A stretch of 64,000 bases of DNA. Origin: Ligula intestinalis. Taxonomy: Eukaryota > Platyhelminthes > Cestoda > Diphyllobothriidea > Diphyllobothriidae. Of the stretch, positions 54,700 through 64,000 are shown in pieces; positions within the stretch are counted from its first letter, which is position 1, and every line of letters starts with the position of its first letter. The DNA lies in the NCBI GenBank assembly GCA_036362985.1, contig JAYGXS010000007.1, positions 25,128,723-25,192,722 on the forward strand, given 5' to 3'. The notes under the pieces were generated by a model. The model was not told where the DNA came from. It saw only the letters and a list, made by a program, of their open reading frames with translations, and searched no databases. The position numbers and the translations under genes were made by a program.

Positions 54700-55160
54700 T
54701 GAGCTGTATGAGCAAATGTCGGTTGACAAATGCAGTGGCTCGGCAGCCCTATTTCCTTGCAACGCGTTACGTCACGCACGAGGTCACGTGATGTTTACCG
54801 GTCGGCCCGCTTCGGTAGCCGCAGCCTGCATCAATGTTCGATCCCCCATGGCAGCCATGTTGTGCGACTGGGGCGCACATGCGTACTCCAGTCTGGTCTG
54901 GCCAATCACCTGCAAAGCTGTCTAAGAAAAAGACCACTCTCGGTGACCGCTAGGATGGCCAGCACTTCGGAACCGGTGCTCGAGCAGCCGGATTGCACTC
55001 GTCAAAGAGTCAGCTTACACTTCATTATTCTCCACTTCTATCTGTACTGAATAAACTGCTCCTACAATTCTGGTTTCCCGTCTCTTTTTCAGCTCCTAAG
55101 GAACTGGTCCTGAAGTTTGCAGCTGCTAGAGGGAACTTGCTTAATTTTAACTCCACCCGG
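54700..55160 (+). repeat. D repeat (LTR-like), longest copy D5
   Basis: Sense orientation on the plus strand: GGTCACGTGATG, GATCCCCCATGGCAGCC, TGGTCTGGCCAATCACC (CCAAT-like), CTGTACTGAATAAACTGC (polyadenylation-type word), and the end block CTAAGGAACTGGTCCTGAAG...GCTGCTAGAGG. Promoter-like and polyadenylation-like words in LTR order favour a solo LTR of about 450 bp, but no internal retrotransposon sequence, primer site or target duplication was found. Confidence 0.62.
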
Positions 55161-56734
55161 TACTACGTGACCGCTCCTCTTGCCAGTTAGGTTTACAAGC
55201 GGTAAATTTAATATAAACCGGCTTTTATTACCTATGAGCAGGAAGTTAATAGGGAAGCTGGGGTAGAAGTGGGCGTGGTGGAACCTGAGGGTTAGTGTCT
55301 GCCCGAATTAATCTTGCGCATTTTGCTTGATCTTCAGATGAAGCACTTTAAACAGCCGGCCGCCAAGTCAAATGTTACCTTCCAATTCGCGTTTAAGTAT
55401 ACTCTGGGGGCAATTCTGTCCATACTGGCTGCAGTATTTAGGGAAAACATGCATTAATAAAACGCGTAAACACTTTATCAGAGAGCAGTGTGCCTGCACG
55501 AATAAAAATTCGCTATATACTCTATGAAAAACCCAACGCAAGTCCCAGGTGCCCGTACCAGAAAGTACTATTTAAAACCGATTCTTCCTATCTTTGTTTC
55601 GGAATAGAATTTAGAGCACGTCAAAATGTGATTATCTCCGAAGAATATGCCTGAGTAAAAGCCTGCGTTCCATTAGTAAACTTGTGCTTGTTCCATTCTT
55701 AACCTGCAGTTCATGTCTGATGTGTGTGGGGTTTTCTTCTATGAGTGACGCAAACATCCCCAGTCACACAAAATAACCCTTTGCCGTTTCTTCTAAATTG
55801 AAATTTAGTTTGCCCTTTACATTGCAAATAAATGTGGCTTATCATGTCAATGTTGGCAAAAAACTAGAATGAGGAGTGACGGAAGCGTTTTGCGTACTTT
55901 CTCAATGCATGCCCGTCAGAGTATTATTTATAAAAAAACTGCGCAGTTCATTTCGCTGCCACCTAAAGTCCTTCCAATAATAAAACCCCCTAATTATTCG
56001 TGTGCCATTAATATCCCACATCCGGTTCTCATCAGCCGATGCTAAAACAAGCCGTGTGGTATGCCATATTATTATCTGTGTGGTCTGTGGCATTAACGTT
56101 GGCGTTATCTAGTCGACCATCTATACGCAATCTACTGGAGTCACGCATCCACGGCAATATCCATCACAGTGAAAGGCAGTATTCCCAAAACGCCGAGTAA
56201 TCATCACGTCTAAGGTGAAAAACAGTGGCACAATTTCGGCCATTAATACCTGGGATGCTGACTAACGACCAGTCATTGCGTCAAGCACAAGCTCGAACTA
56301 TTAACAGCAGTACTGCTAATTTGATTGAGCAAATGGGGCAGTGAAACTCTGTCCTATAAATACTTCCGAAAGGCCTCCATGTTCCCAGTTCTCTAACAAT
56401 ATTATTACACACTCTTTGATTCCTGCGCTCTTTAAATTGTGTTCTTTTGAATATTTAAACAACGCTTTGGGTTATTCAGGCTGCTTTTGATCTTCTATTC
56501 GTGGATTCCGGGTTAATGGTTGCCTGCTGCTCAATCCATTAGCCACCTGCTTGGCATCAATGCTCCTTGGGCTAACATTTTAGCTCCCCACCTATAAGGC
56601 ATTCACAGTTATCGTGGATGCCCAATTTTCACTTCCGAATAATTTTTCCAAAGGAAGAATTGGATAGATGAGTTTGGGCAGAAAGGGCATTTCGACACAT
56701 AATTTTCAAATCATCTGTGTTGTAAGTGTACAAT
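55161..56734. other. Unassigned DNA
   Basis: No recurring element or coding region recognised. Confidence 0.45.
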
Positions 56735-57145
56735 GACGAACAACCCAAACTTAACAGAGCTCGAACTGTTAAAAAACCTTCTTAGGAGAATTTTCTAACA
56801 GAACTCACTGCCATCAAGGCTGATCGGAACTGTTTAAGGGTCTGCTCCTGTTAGCAAGCGCCTGAGTTGGGAGTATATACCCATGACTATACCCAAATTT
56901 TTGGTCTTCCTTGTACATGCGTCTTACGACAAGAAATCAGCCCAAAACTACTATTTTGGTCTCCCTTTTCTGCTTTAAATGGTATTTTAATCGTAACTTT
57001 TTAGTTTTTGAAACTCAGAACAATCGACTTCTAAATTACGGATTCTGAGAAGCAAGTTATATGGGAAACTGGTAACAGGGAAACGTGGTTTTCGGTCTTA
57101 TGAACGCATGTACTTCTTGCCTTATTTCCACATCAAAATAACTTT
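56735..57145 (+). repeat. G repeat, copy G1
   Basis: Aligns with 57446-57885 in direct orientation: TGACGAACAACCCAAA, GAACTGTTTAAGGGTCTGCT, CTCCTGTTAGCAAGC, GAACAATCGACTTCTAAATT and GGTTTTCGGTC recur in order about 715 bp apart. Confidence 0.75.
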
Positions 57146-57445
57146 GCCAATAAAATAAATCGATAAATGGCCTTGAGTTCAGCGATGATACCCATGTAAG
57201 CATTAAGGAAGTCAAGTTAAGCAAACGAACGTTTTCGATTGATTCATCATCAGGCAATACAGTAATATAAGGGAGGGTAGAGGTAACGAAAGTTTTAGGC
57301 AAACCAATCAGTAGTAACAAGGGGGAGAGGTGTAAAAAGATCAAGGGGGGATCAAGGGGATCAGATTCTAGTCTAAATTGGGGACAGAGAAATGGGCTAA
57401 AAAGGCATTTCAATAACTAATCTTTATCGTTAATGTTCACTGACG
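57146..57445 (-). mobile_element. PLE 3' end with hammerhead-like motif (H7) between G copies
   Basis: On the minus strand a C-rich stretch is followed by CTGTATTGCCTGATGATG (CUGAUGA 57253-57247), a short stem II, and GAAA at 57236-57233, then ACGTTCGTTTGC. The organisation (C-rich stretch, short spacer, GCCTGATGA) parallels the end of P10 and the fragment at 27.1 kb. No endonuclease frame was readable. Confidence 0.5.
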
Positions 57446-57885
57446 AACAACCCAAAATGAACAGTGCCCGAGTTGTTAAAAAAGGTTGTTAGGAAAAAGT
57501 ACTAACAGAAGAGCCTGGAGGTGTTTATTTCTGCCATCAACGCTGACGGCAACTGTCTAAAGGTCTGCTCCTGTTAGCAAAGCACCCGATTTGGCAGTAT
57601 ATAACTAAATCCGTGCCCAAATTTTGCCTCTTCCTTGTCTTAGGACTGGAAATCATTGTGGAATGATTATTTTAGCCTCCCTTGTCTTCACTTAATGACA
57701 TCTTCAGCAGTAACATTTGAAGTTTAGAACAATCGACTACTAAATTCCGGATTCTGAGAAACGAAATCCATCTTCATTTACACTTACACCAGTCAAATAG
57801 AAAGAATTATGCGGGCGGCTGGGAAGATGGGAAAACGCGGTTTTCGGTCGTAGTAACGTACCTTCTTTTTTGCCGTTCTTATCTC
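57446..57885 (+). repeat. G repeat, copy G2
   Basis: Second direct copy: TGACGAACAACCCAAAATG, CTGTCTAAAGGTCTGCTCC, GAACAATCGACTACTAAATT and CGCGGTTTTCGGTCG. Similar in order and spacing to G1. Confidence 0.75.
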
Positions 57886-59129
57886 CAAACCAGGTTAGGG
57901 CTAGGCATATATGGCTTCTGCCAAAGTTTTCCCTGCCAACGGTTTTGAGGCAAAGAAAGCCTCCTGAACCATCACTGCCCACTCTTTCCTCTCCCCGCCC
58001 CCACCCCCGCCCCCCTAACCACCATCTCCCTCTGTCTTTGCCTGACCAGAGCGATAAGCCAAGCGACAGGACAGCAGACGGCGTTGATAATCACCAAGGC
58101 AATCTCCGCACGCACATATGCCCCCGAGTCCTGTTTTCTCACTCCCGCTCGCCCCCCCCCCCCGACCCCCACACCCCGCTCCCTCCCCGCTTGATGTGCC
58201 AATAACATCAATTGGTTGGCCAAAACACAGCACCATAACCGGCTGGGCAGAACTTATCGCTGATCCATCGCTCCGTGTGTTCTTTTATTACCGCCTTTTT
58301 ATGGCTTTTGCACTTCGCGATCGCCGATGCGGGTCCAATTATCGCCTTTTATCGTTGCCGCAGCCAGCACCTCGCCCCCCGATCCCTTTCACCCCCATCC
58401 CCCTCCGGACAATCTTGCCGATTAATGTCAGAAGACTGACGGACAGAGATGAATGTGTATGCGCGTGGTTATGCGGACGCCTGCTTGATAGCAGTTCACT
58501 GCTCCAGCAAACTGACCGCTCGACAAGCAACATGCCTATGGCTCCGAGCCGTATGCGTTTGGTTTCCAACAGGGATTGCATATTTATTGTTATTTTAACT
58601 TTGAAAGAACGTCCGCCAATCTGGCTACCCGATGTACCCTTACTTCTGCGTCTTGTTCGTTACTCTAGGGCCCTAGCAGGCATTTGAATAGCGGCCAGTA
58701 CTAAGGAAGGAAGGAATTACCGATATGAGCAAAGAACTGATCGAAGGCAGGAGATCCGATTGCTAGAACGCGAAGAGATAACAGTCTGGTATAGGACTGA
58801 CTCTGGAAACCAAAACCCCAGAAATCTGTAGAACAGAACCGGTGGCCATAGGGTTTATACGGGTGGGACATTACAGCGCGCGGGAGCGAAGATAAAATAG
58901 ATGTATCTAAGGAACACAGGCACTATTAGATAAAATTATTATAAAAATGTACTATCTAGCAACACCGAAACACGCGAAAAACGAAAAAGTTAAAATTAAA
59001 CAATACAATATAATTCGTAAAATAAATAAAACAATAAGTCAAAGATAAGATAAATTACGATTACCGTCGCTCAAATTCTGGAAGTTTGATTTCCTTAGTG
59101 AGCACGATACTAGACTGTTGCCCATTAAG
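57886..59129. other. GC-rich, C-rich unassigned DNA
   Basis: Holds the longest uninterrupted plus-strand frame of the window outside transposons (58118-58687, 189 codons). Its first half is proline-rich translation of C-runs, and no domain, signal peptide or splice context supports it. I leave it uncalled. Confidence 0.4.
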
Positions 59130-59580
59130 GTTCTTGGCCGGACGTTTCAGATTCTTTGAAGCCATTAGCCACCTTCCCACACCGTTCGGAGTTGGTGTTG
59201 GACATCGACAAGAAGTATCTATAAAGCACCACGGGTAGCACCAAAGGACCCGCTGCCATGGCAAACAACTTTTGGAAGTAGCTGCCGACTCTGGTACAGT
59301 TGCACAAAAAACGACTACGTAAGAAAAACTGGCAGACTGCTCCGCACGCGGATGTCCGAACATTCGGCAACAGTGAGAAGAAGGGATGCTAACTATCAGG
59401 CCGCAGCTCACGCGACGGAATCCTGGCCAAACATTTAAAGTTTATTAGGCTAAAATTCTCGCAATGGTAAATCGAACTCCTAACTGGTTCAGTCTCAGTT
59501 CTCCGGCCCACAGTCGAGTAAACGGCACCATGACATTGCGGGTCCATATTCTGTGCTGAGAAATTGCTTGGGCAGTGTAA
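59130..59580 (+). pseudogene. PLE GIY-YIG endonuclease remnant (P12)
   Basis: Plus strand, several frames: PTPFGVGVGHRQEVSIKH, the linker found in P5 (LLAPLGVGVAHRPEATI type), then CRLWYSCTKNDYVRKTGR (GIY-YIG core with the second Gly changed to Lys/Arg context), LLRTRMSEHSATVRRRDA, NYQAAAHATES and a decayed GPQSSKRHHDIAGPYSVL. It belongs to the P5 lineage. Frameshifts, stops and a damaged YVGETG motif show it is dead. Confidence 0.75.
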
Positions 59581-59904
59581 TTAGCCATGCGTGTAAGACG
59601 TGAATGTCTATGAGTTCTTGTGACAACGATCCATAGTGCCGAGAAATCAGCACGCCAAAAATCGAAAACAGTGATGGAATTGTAACAAACACTCACTCGG
59701 ACGCGAACTGACGAATAATAATCACATCGGCCAGGCGACGAACTCGAGGTGTGTTAATTGAATTAGGCAACTGTTTCGAGGCGCTCTCATTAACCTTATT
59801 TATCATTGCCGTTAATGATTATTTGAACGGCGAATCCTAAGCGTCAGGCCAATAAGCGTCATGTTCTAGTAATGGCATCTTCTTCCGTAGAATGGAAATG
59901 CAAG
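59581..59904. other. Unassigned DNA
   Basis: Nothing recognised in this short stretch. Confidence 0.4.
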
Positions 59905-60015
59905 CAAAAACAGAGGGAAACGGGTGTGACCATTTCTGACTGATTAGTCTTCGACAGTCAGCCATAGCTAACCAAACCCTGCATTTGAATTCCAATACTT
60001 TGGTCATCAGGCGTT
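59905..60015 (-). mobile_element. SINE family S, decayed copy S12
   Basis: Minus strand: GGAATTCAAATGC at the box B position, then GCTATGGCTGACTGTCG and a kept AGAAATGG. The core of the hammerhead is lost. The most decayed copy that I still accept. Confidence 0.5.
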
Positions 60016-60224
60016 ATCAATTCAACGGACCCTTACCATTCTGGCAAGGTCCCTGTGCCTCGTCGCTTGGGATAAGGTAGGTTTTGGTGTACTTTCTGCA
60101 GGTGTAGACATTAACGCCTTTGGCGGTTCAGCATACTTCGTTTGCTCTTTACCATTCTGGCATTGAGGAGCTTAAATTACCATCCACCATCTAATCATCA
60201 AGTTTCATTTAGTTATTGTTCGGC

Positions 60225-60745
60225 TTAGAGAGAGAATCCTTTAGTTTGAAGGAAATATCCGAAATTTTCAGCAAAAATGGCTCCATTCACGGAGAGCAAG
60301 AGATAACGTAAGGTAAGGGGTCATGGTATAAGGTCATAGAATACTCAAACCTAAAGGTTTACACGTAATCCATATCTATTATGGAGACAGTTCGGCTTCC
60401 AACTTCTCAATTTCCATTTCTTCACACGTGAGGTAGCGTGCTAGGAATGGGCGCACAGAGTGCTGATATGCCGATGTACGGCAAGACATATGAGGGCGAC
60501 CTCGGCGCATTGTTCGGGAAGACTTCGCAGCCATCAGTTCAGATTGGAAAGGGTGATGGACCTCACTAAGGATACGTTCAACAACTTGTTTGACCGTTTT
60601 AAAGAAAGTCACTGCATTATGATGTCAGCTAAAAAAAACAGGAAAAACCGGCAGCTGAGGAGAACATTCAGAGGATGCGTTTAAAAATTACCAGGATTTT
60701 TAGGTCAATCTGAAAAAATAACTGAGGAGCAGTTAAGCGTGAGGT
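60225..60745 (-). mobile_element. LINE 3' fragment, copy L7, part of R2 copy B
   Basis: Minus strand: KTVKQVVERILSEVHHPFQ, SAYQHSVRPFLARY and EKLEAELSP (stop near 60379), then the LINE 3' untranslated region and a (TC)n-type end. Same 5' break as L4. Confidence 0.85.
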
Positions 60746-61436
60746 CTTCTTCTGGTTAAAGCATCATATGTCAGGACTTCCAGAGGAACAGATTTATTCA
60801 TTTTCATCTGAGGGCACTCATAGAATGGCCGGTAACACGCTCACCAAAGAGCCCGCCACGCCAATTTTCCTCTTTTTACATGGAGGAATATCTAATGTCT
60901 GTCTTTGAAGTGCGTACACCTCCGACTGCATCTGCATATTCAAAAGACGCCCAAACATTTTGAAAAGGCAGGAAAGGCCGGTTTTATAAGTCTCTTTACC
61001 CAACTGTAACCCAAAGACGAAAATGAGGGTAATGATTGTTTTGAGAAAGCAATTTTATGCAAGGAAACATTAAAACCAAGTAGATTTCCGCGAAATTTAT
61101 TCTTCTGAGCCTACACATTGCAACAAAATCAGGAGTGATATTAAAAAACAATCAAAAAGCGACTCTCATTAAATAAAAGAAAACTGAATAGCAACAGACA
61201 CAACAAAAGAGACAGCAGTAGTTTAACTAGTGTACCTCATACACCCCTAGTCCCAGCATTTTGTCCTACGGCGACGATGATTATAGGGGTTTCACGGATG
61301 GGGAATTAGAAAAGGCATTTAAATCTACGTTAATAACTGCTATATGCATTTATTTTATTGTATATAGAATTGCTGTTGAATAATATCCGTAGATTTTCCA
61401 AATCTGTATTATCGTTTTACGTATTTCAGAAAAACA

Positions 61437-61925
61437 AGATATTAAAAATGCGGGTTTCTTGAAATTCCTAAAAAAATAGAACTGATAGTTAGGAGGTCAT
61501 CTACTTCAACGTTCCTGCAATCCAACTCACTGTTCTTATGTTAGATTAACAAGTCTGTTACGCGAACTGCGGCGCACGCATTCAATTTACATGCCGAAAA
61601 ACTTACTCTTAGTGGCCGCGGGAAACAAATTCAACTACATTTTTCCACTTGACACTTACTGTTACAAATGTTCTTCCCTACCTTTCCGATTTTTCCCACC
61701 TCGAAAACCCTTATAACCACCGCCTATGTAGAAAATGTGCTGCGACTAGGGACTATAAGAAGTGCATTACTTAGACTACTTTTGCCATCAAAATAAAAAC
61801 AAAATTAACTCTGAATAAATAACGGGAATTTAAATGGTAGAAACCACAATGTAATAACTTCGTGCATTTCGTCCTCTGTGTGCAGTTGTCAACACGCACA
61901 GTGGGCGACTTCCAATAGCTATGCA
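61437..61925. other. 490-bp indel distinguishing the R2 copies
   Basis: Copy A reads continuously across the equivalent of this point (near 25030), between AACCTATTTCAG-type sequence and AAGTAAATCAGGC (as read on this strand). The segment has no long frame or obvious terminal inverted repeat, and a short A-rich duplication at the ends is possible. It is either an insertion here or a deletion in copy A. Confidence 0.6.
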
Positions 61926-64000
61926 GTAATAAAGTAAATCAGGCTACGCTACACATTTTAAACCAAGACGGCGCAAACAGCGTATCCTCGCCCAAAAGGC
62001 TGGCAAATTCTGGTTGTGAACTGAGTGCCCAGTTCATGTATTGGGCGGATGCATGTGTGTAGACCTAATTCTGACAATTTGGATTCCTGTGCTGTCGAAA
62101 GACTTTTAGTTGTCTTTTTCTAAGCGCTCGCTTTAACCAGCTGTTTGTCGAACGGGACATTAAGGTAAATAAAAGCGAACCTTGTGACTTTTCCGTCAAA
62201 AGCTGGAGAGACGCATTGACTGGATTGGACTGCGTTGGATTGATTTTATTCCTTTACGGCGACCATAATTGCTATCAACTTCGAAATGTTATCGGAAAGG
62301 TGCTTAGAGTGCGTTATTGTCCTCAAATCTTATGGACCAGGCAAGTGCGTGAGTGAGTAAAAATGCAATTTGTACAAGGTCCATAAAATATAAGCTGATT
62401 TTGTTATGAATCGTATTACTGCGATTGTTGCCCTCTCGTTCATACACATGTGATCGGAGCTATCAAAGAAGACAGAAACGCATTCTGGTGTTTTAATGAA
62501 CGCCATTTGGTGGGATAAAATACCTTGTTTATCATGGCGGCAAGGCAACACGTCGGCTATGCGAATAAAGGTGCTAAGAGTATCGAAGGTGTGAATTCTT
62601 ACATCAGGGTGAATCTGGAGAAACACCATGATGTTCTTTCGAATTTTTCAGAGAATAGGCTTAAAAATGACTGGAGTATGTATCAGAGAGCACAGAGCGG
62701 ATGACAGAATTGTTAAAAAACATTTCCTCCCCCTTATCTATTCGACTATGAGTTCCCCTTTTAGCCAAAACCCAAGGCATTTTATAGATTGACCGTCCCT
62801 ACTCACAGAACATAAACCAGATCACAAAAGATAAGAGGATTTTTAAAAAAGGGCCATGTACCGGAAACTGTAGAGAGCAAACGAAAAGGAACCTAAGAAC
62901 TGAGGCCAACGAAAGCTGGGGTGGATGGATTTAGCACCTCCATCTGCCCTGCGTAAATTAACGAAGACTAAGAAGGTCTACGGTTTTGCTATTGCGCTTG
63001 GACCTGGGTGTCACTCGTTGTGGGCTACTGTAGTTACTGTGGAATTAAAAGCTAGGGATCGGTGAAGACTCAATCAACTTTGCCGTAACAGCATTTTCTT
63101 CAAACAAATGTACTCCGGGCAGTCAAGCGGACGCCTGGAGTGACGGTCACTTTGCGATGAAACTGCTATTACCGTAACTTTTCATGGTTTTCTACATAAG
63201 AGTAGGACATACGATAGACGGGCTAACTGTAGAAATCCAAGAAGGTTTTCGAGAAAATCCCTGTTTCGCAAACGCAGCTCATTTTGCGTCCTCTAGAGTC
63301 TCACAGCAATAAAGTACTGGTTGTTCATAATAATAATAATAAGGCATATTCCGGTTTATTAAATAATATTACTTTGTTTGGAAAACCAGCTTTTTTGAAA
63401 AGCGGAACATTCCGAAAGCGTTGAAATCCGGCGTACAAGATAAACTTAAGTTTTAAATTAAGAGAACGCCTTTTCGTGCAAAAAGAAGTGAGTAACGCAG
63501 AAAAAGTCGAATTTCGTTGGAAAATAAACATTTTAATAGGATTTTCGGATGCATAGGCTTAGGCACAAAGTAATATACGGCGGCTACCGAACAGCCGAAA
63601 GTTCGAATATGTATTTCAACATGGTTTCATGAGAATCGCTATTTGTCGCTTCCGTTACGGTGGACGAATGTAGCCCGATGTTCGCTTGACTGCGCCGATT
63701 GAAAGTCTCTTGAGCTTAAGTGCGGAAATGCCTGCTAGTGACAAATGAGTTTGAATGGAATTTTCAGATGCAATCGTGAACGTGCTATTGTTTGCACACG
63801 CTAAGAGACATTTCCGTCCGTCACATTTCTTTGTAAGTATTTCGGAATTTCGATTACGATGGCATTCAGAGCGTTCTTGAACCGCTGATTATTAATTGGC
63901 GACTTTCAGTGCTTTCAGCCAACTGTCCATAAATAAGGATTATGTTCTAAGTGCTTATCATAACTTTAAAAATAAGCTAGTTCTTAAAAGCACTTGTCTA

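Larger units (their letters stand above)
60225..64000 (-). repeat. R2 repeat, copy B (runs off the window end)
   Basis: Reverse complement of 22952-26235 with high similarity throughout, including the shared junction with a truncated LINE near 60745. It is longer than copy A because of an extra segment at about 61437-61925. An AAT microsatellite differs in length between the copies (63329-63342 here). The copy continues beyond 64000. Confidence 0.85.

Noticed and set aside
58118..58687. 189-codon plus-strand open frame
   Set aside because: The first half is proline-rich translation of C runs; the rest shows no domain, and opposite-strand frames are also open. GC-rich composition explains the length.
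1..64000. Bacterial operons, CRISPR arrays, prophage
   Set aside because: No ribosome-binding-site-led long frames, no spaced direct repeats of CRISPR type and no phage genes; the content is eukaryotic repeats.

Overview
This window looks like repeat-dense, gene-poor nuclear DNA of a metazoan, most likely a flatworm (platyhelminth), and my best guess is a tapeworm with a large genome. The inference rests on the mixture present: Penelope-like elements (PLEs) with GIY-YIG endonuclease domains, a CR1/Jockey-group LINE, and tRNA-derived short elements carrying hammerhead ribozyme cores in the style of the schistosome SM-alpha satellite. I found no convincing host protein-coding exon, no genuine tRNA or rRNA gene and nothing bacterial. 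One 10-N assembly gap lies at 487-496 inside an (ATC)n microsatellite.

Layout. 1.9-6.6 kb: two direct copies of a long non-coding repeat (R1), the first split by a 995-bp inverted-repeat DNA transposon whose empty site is preserved in another R1 copy at 36.4-37.6 kb. 6.7-19.2 kb: tRNA-derived SINEs (family S), a LINE 3' end, three PLE endonuclease remnants and three copies of an LTR-like repeat (D). 19.9-29.4 kb: four 5'-truncated LINE copies on the plus strand and one copy of a >3.2-kb repeat (R2) that recurs inverted at 60.2-64.0 kb. 30.2-37.6 kb: two PLE remnants on the minus strand, an internally rearranged PLE piece, the longest LINE copy (minus) and two R1 copies. 39.1-41.6 kb: a nest in which PLE, D and a tandem pair of tRNA-plus-hammerhead units (family T) sit inside another repeat (C). 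43.0-44.9 kb: the best-preserved PLE (reverse transcriptase, then GIY-YIG). 46.0-46.3 kb: a long near-perfect hairpin built from two inverted SINE tails. 48.6-60 kb: mostly unassigned DNA with scattered SINE, D, PLE and R2 pieces.

The unifying signal is RNA self-cleavage. Both short tRNA-derived families (S and T) and several PLE 3' ends carry motifs fitting a type I hammerhead: CUGANGA, stem II, GAAA, a very short stem III, a cleavage triplet, and a stem I joining the two ends. In S the stem I pairing is kept by a compensating change in one copy; in T one copy keeps every core position while its tandem neighbour has lost the cleavage triplet. Hammerheads in PLEs and in the schistosome SM-alpha element are established knowledge; I do not know of a description of these two families. 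All homology statements here were made by eye and need alignment to confirm.
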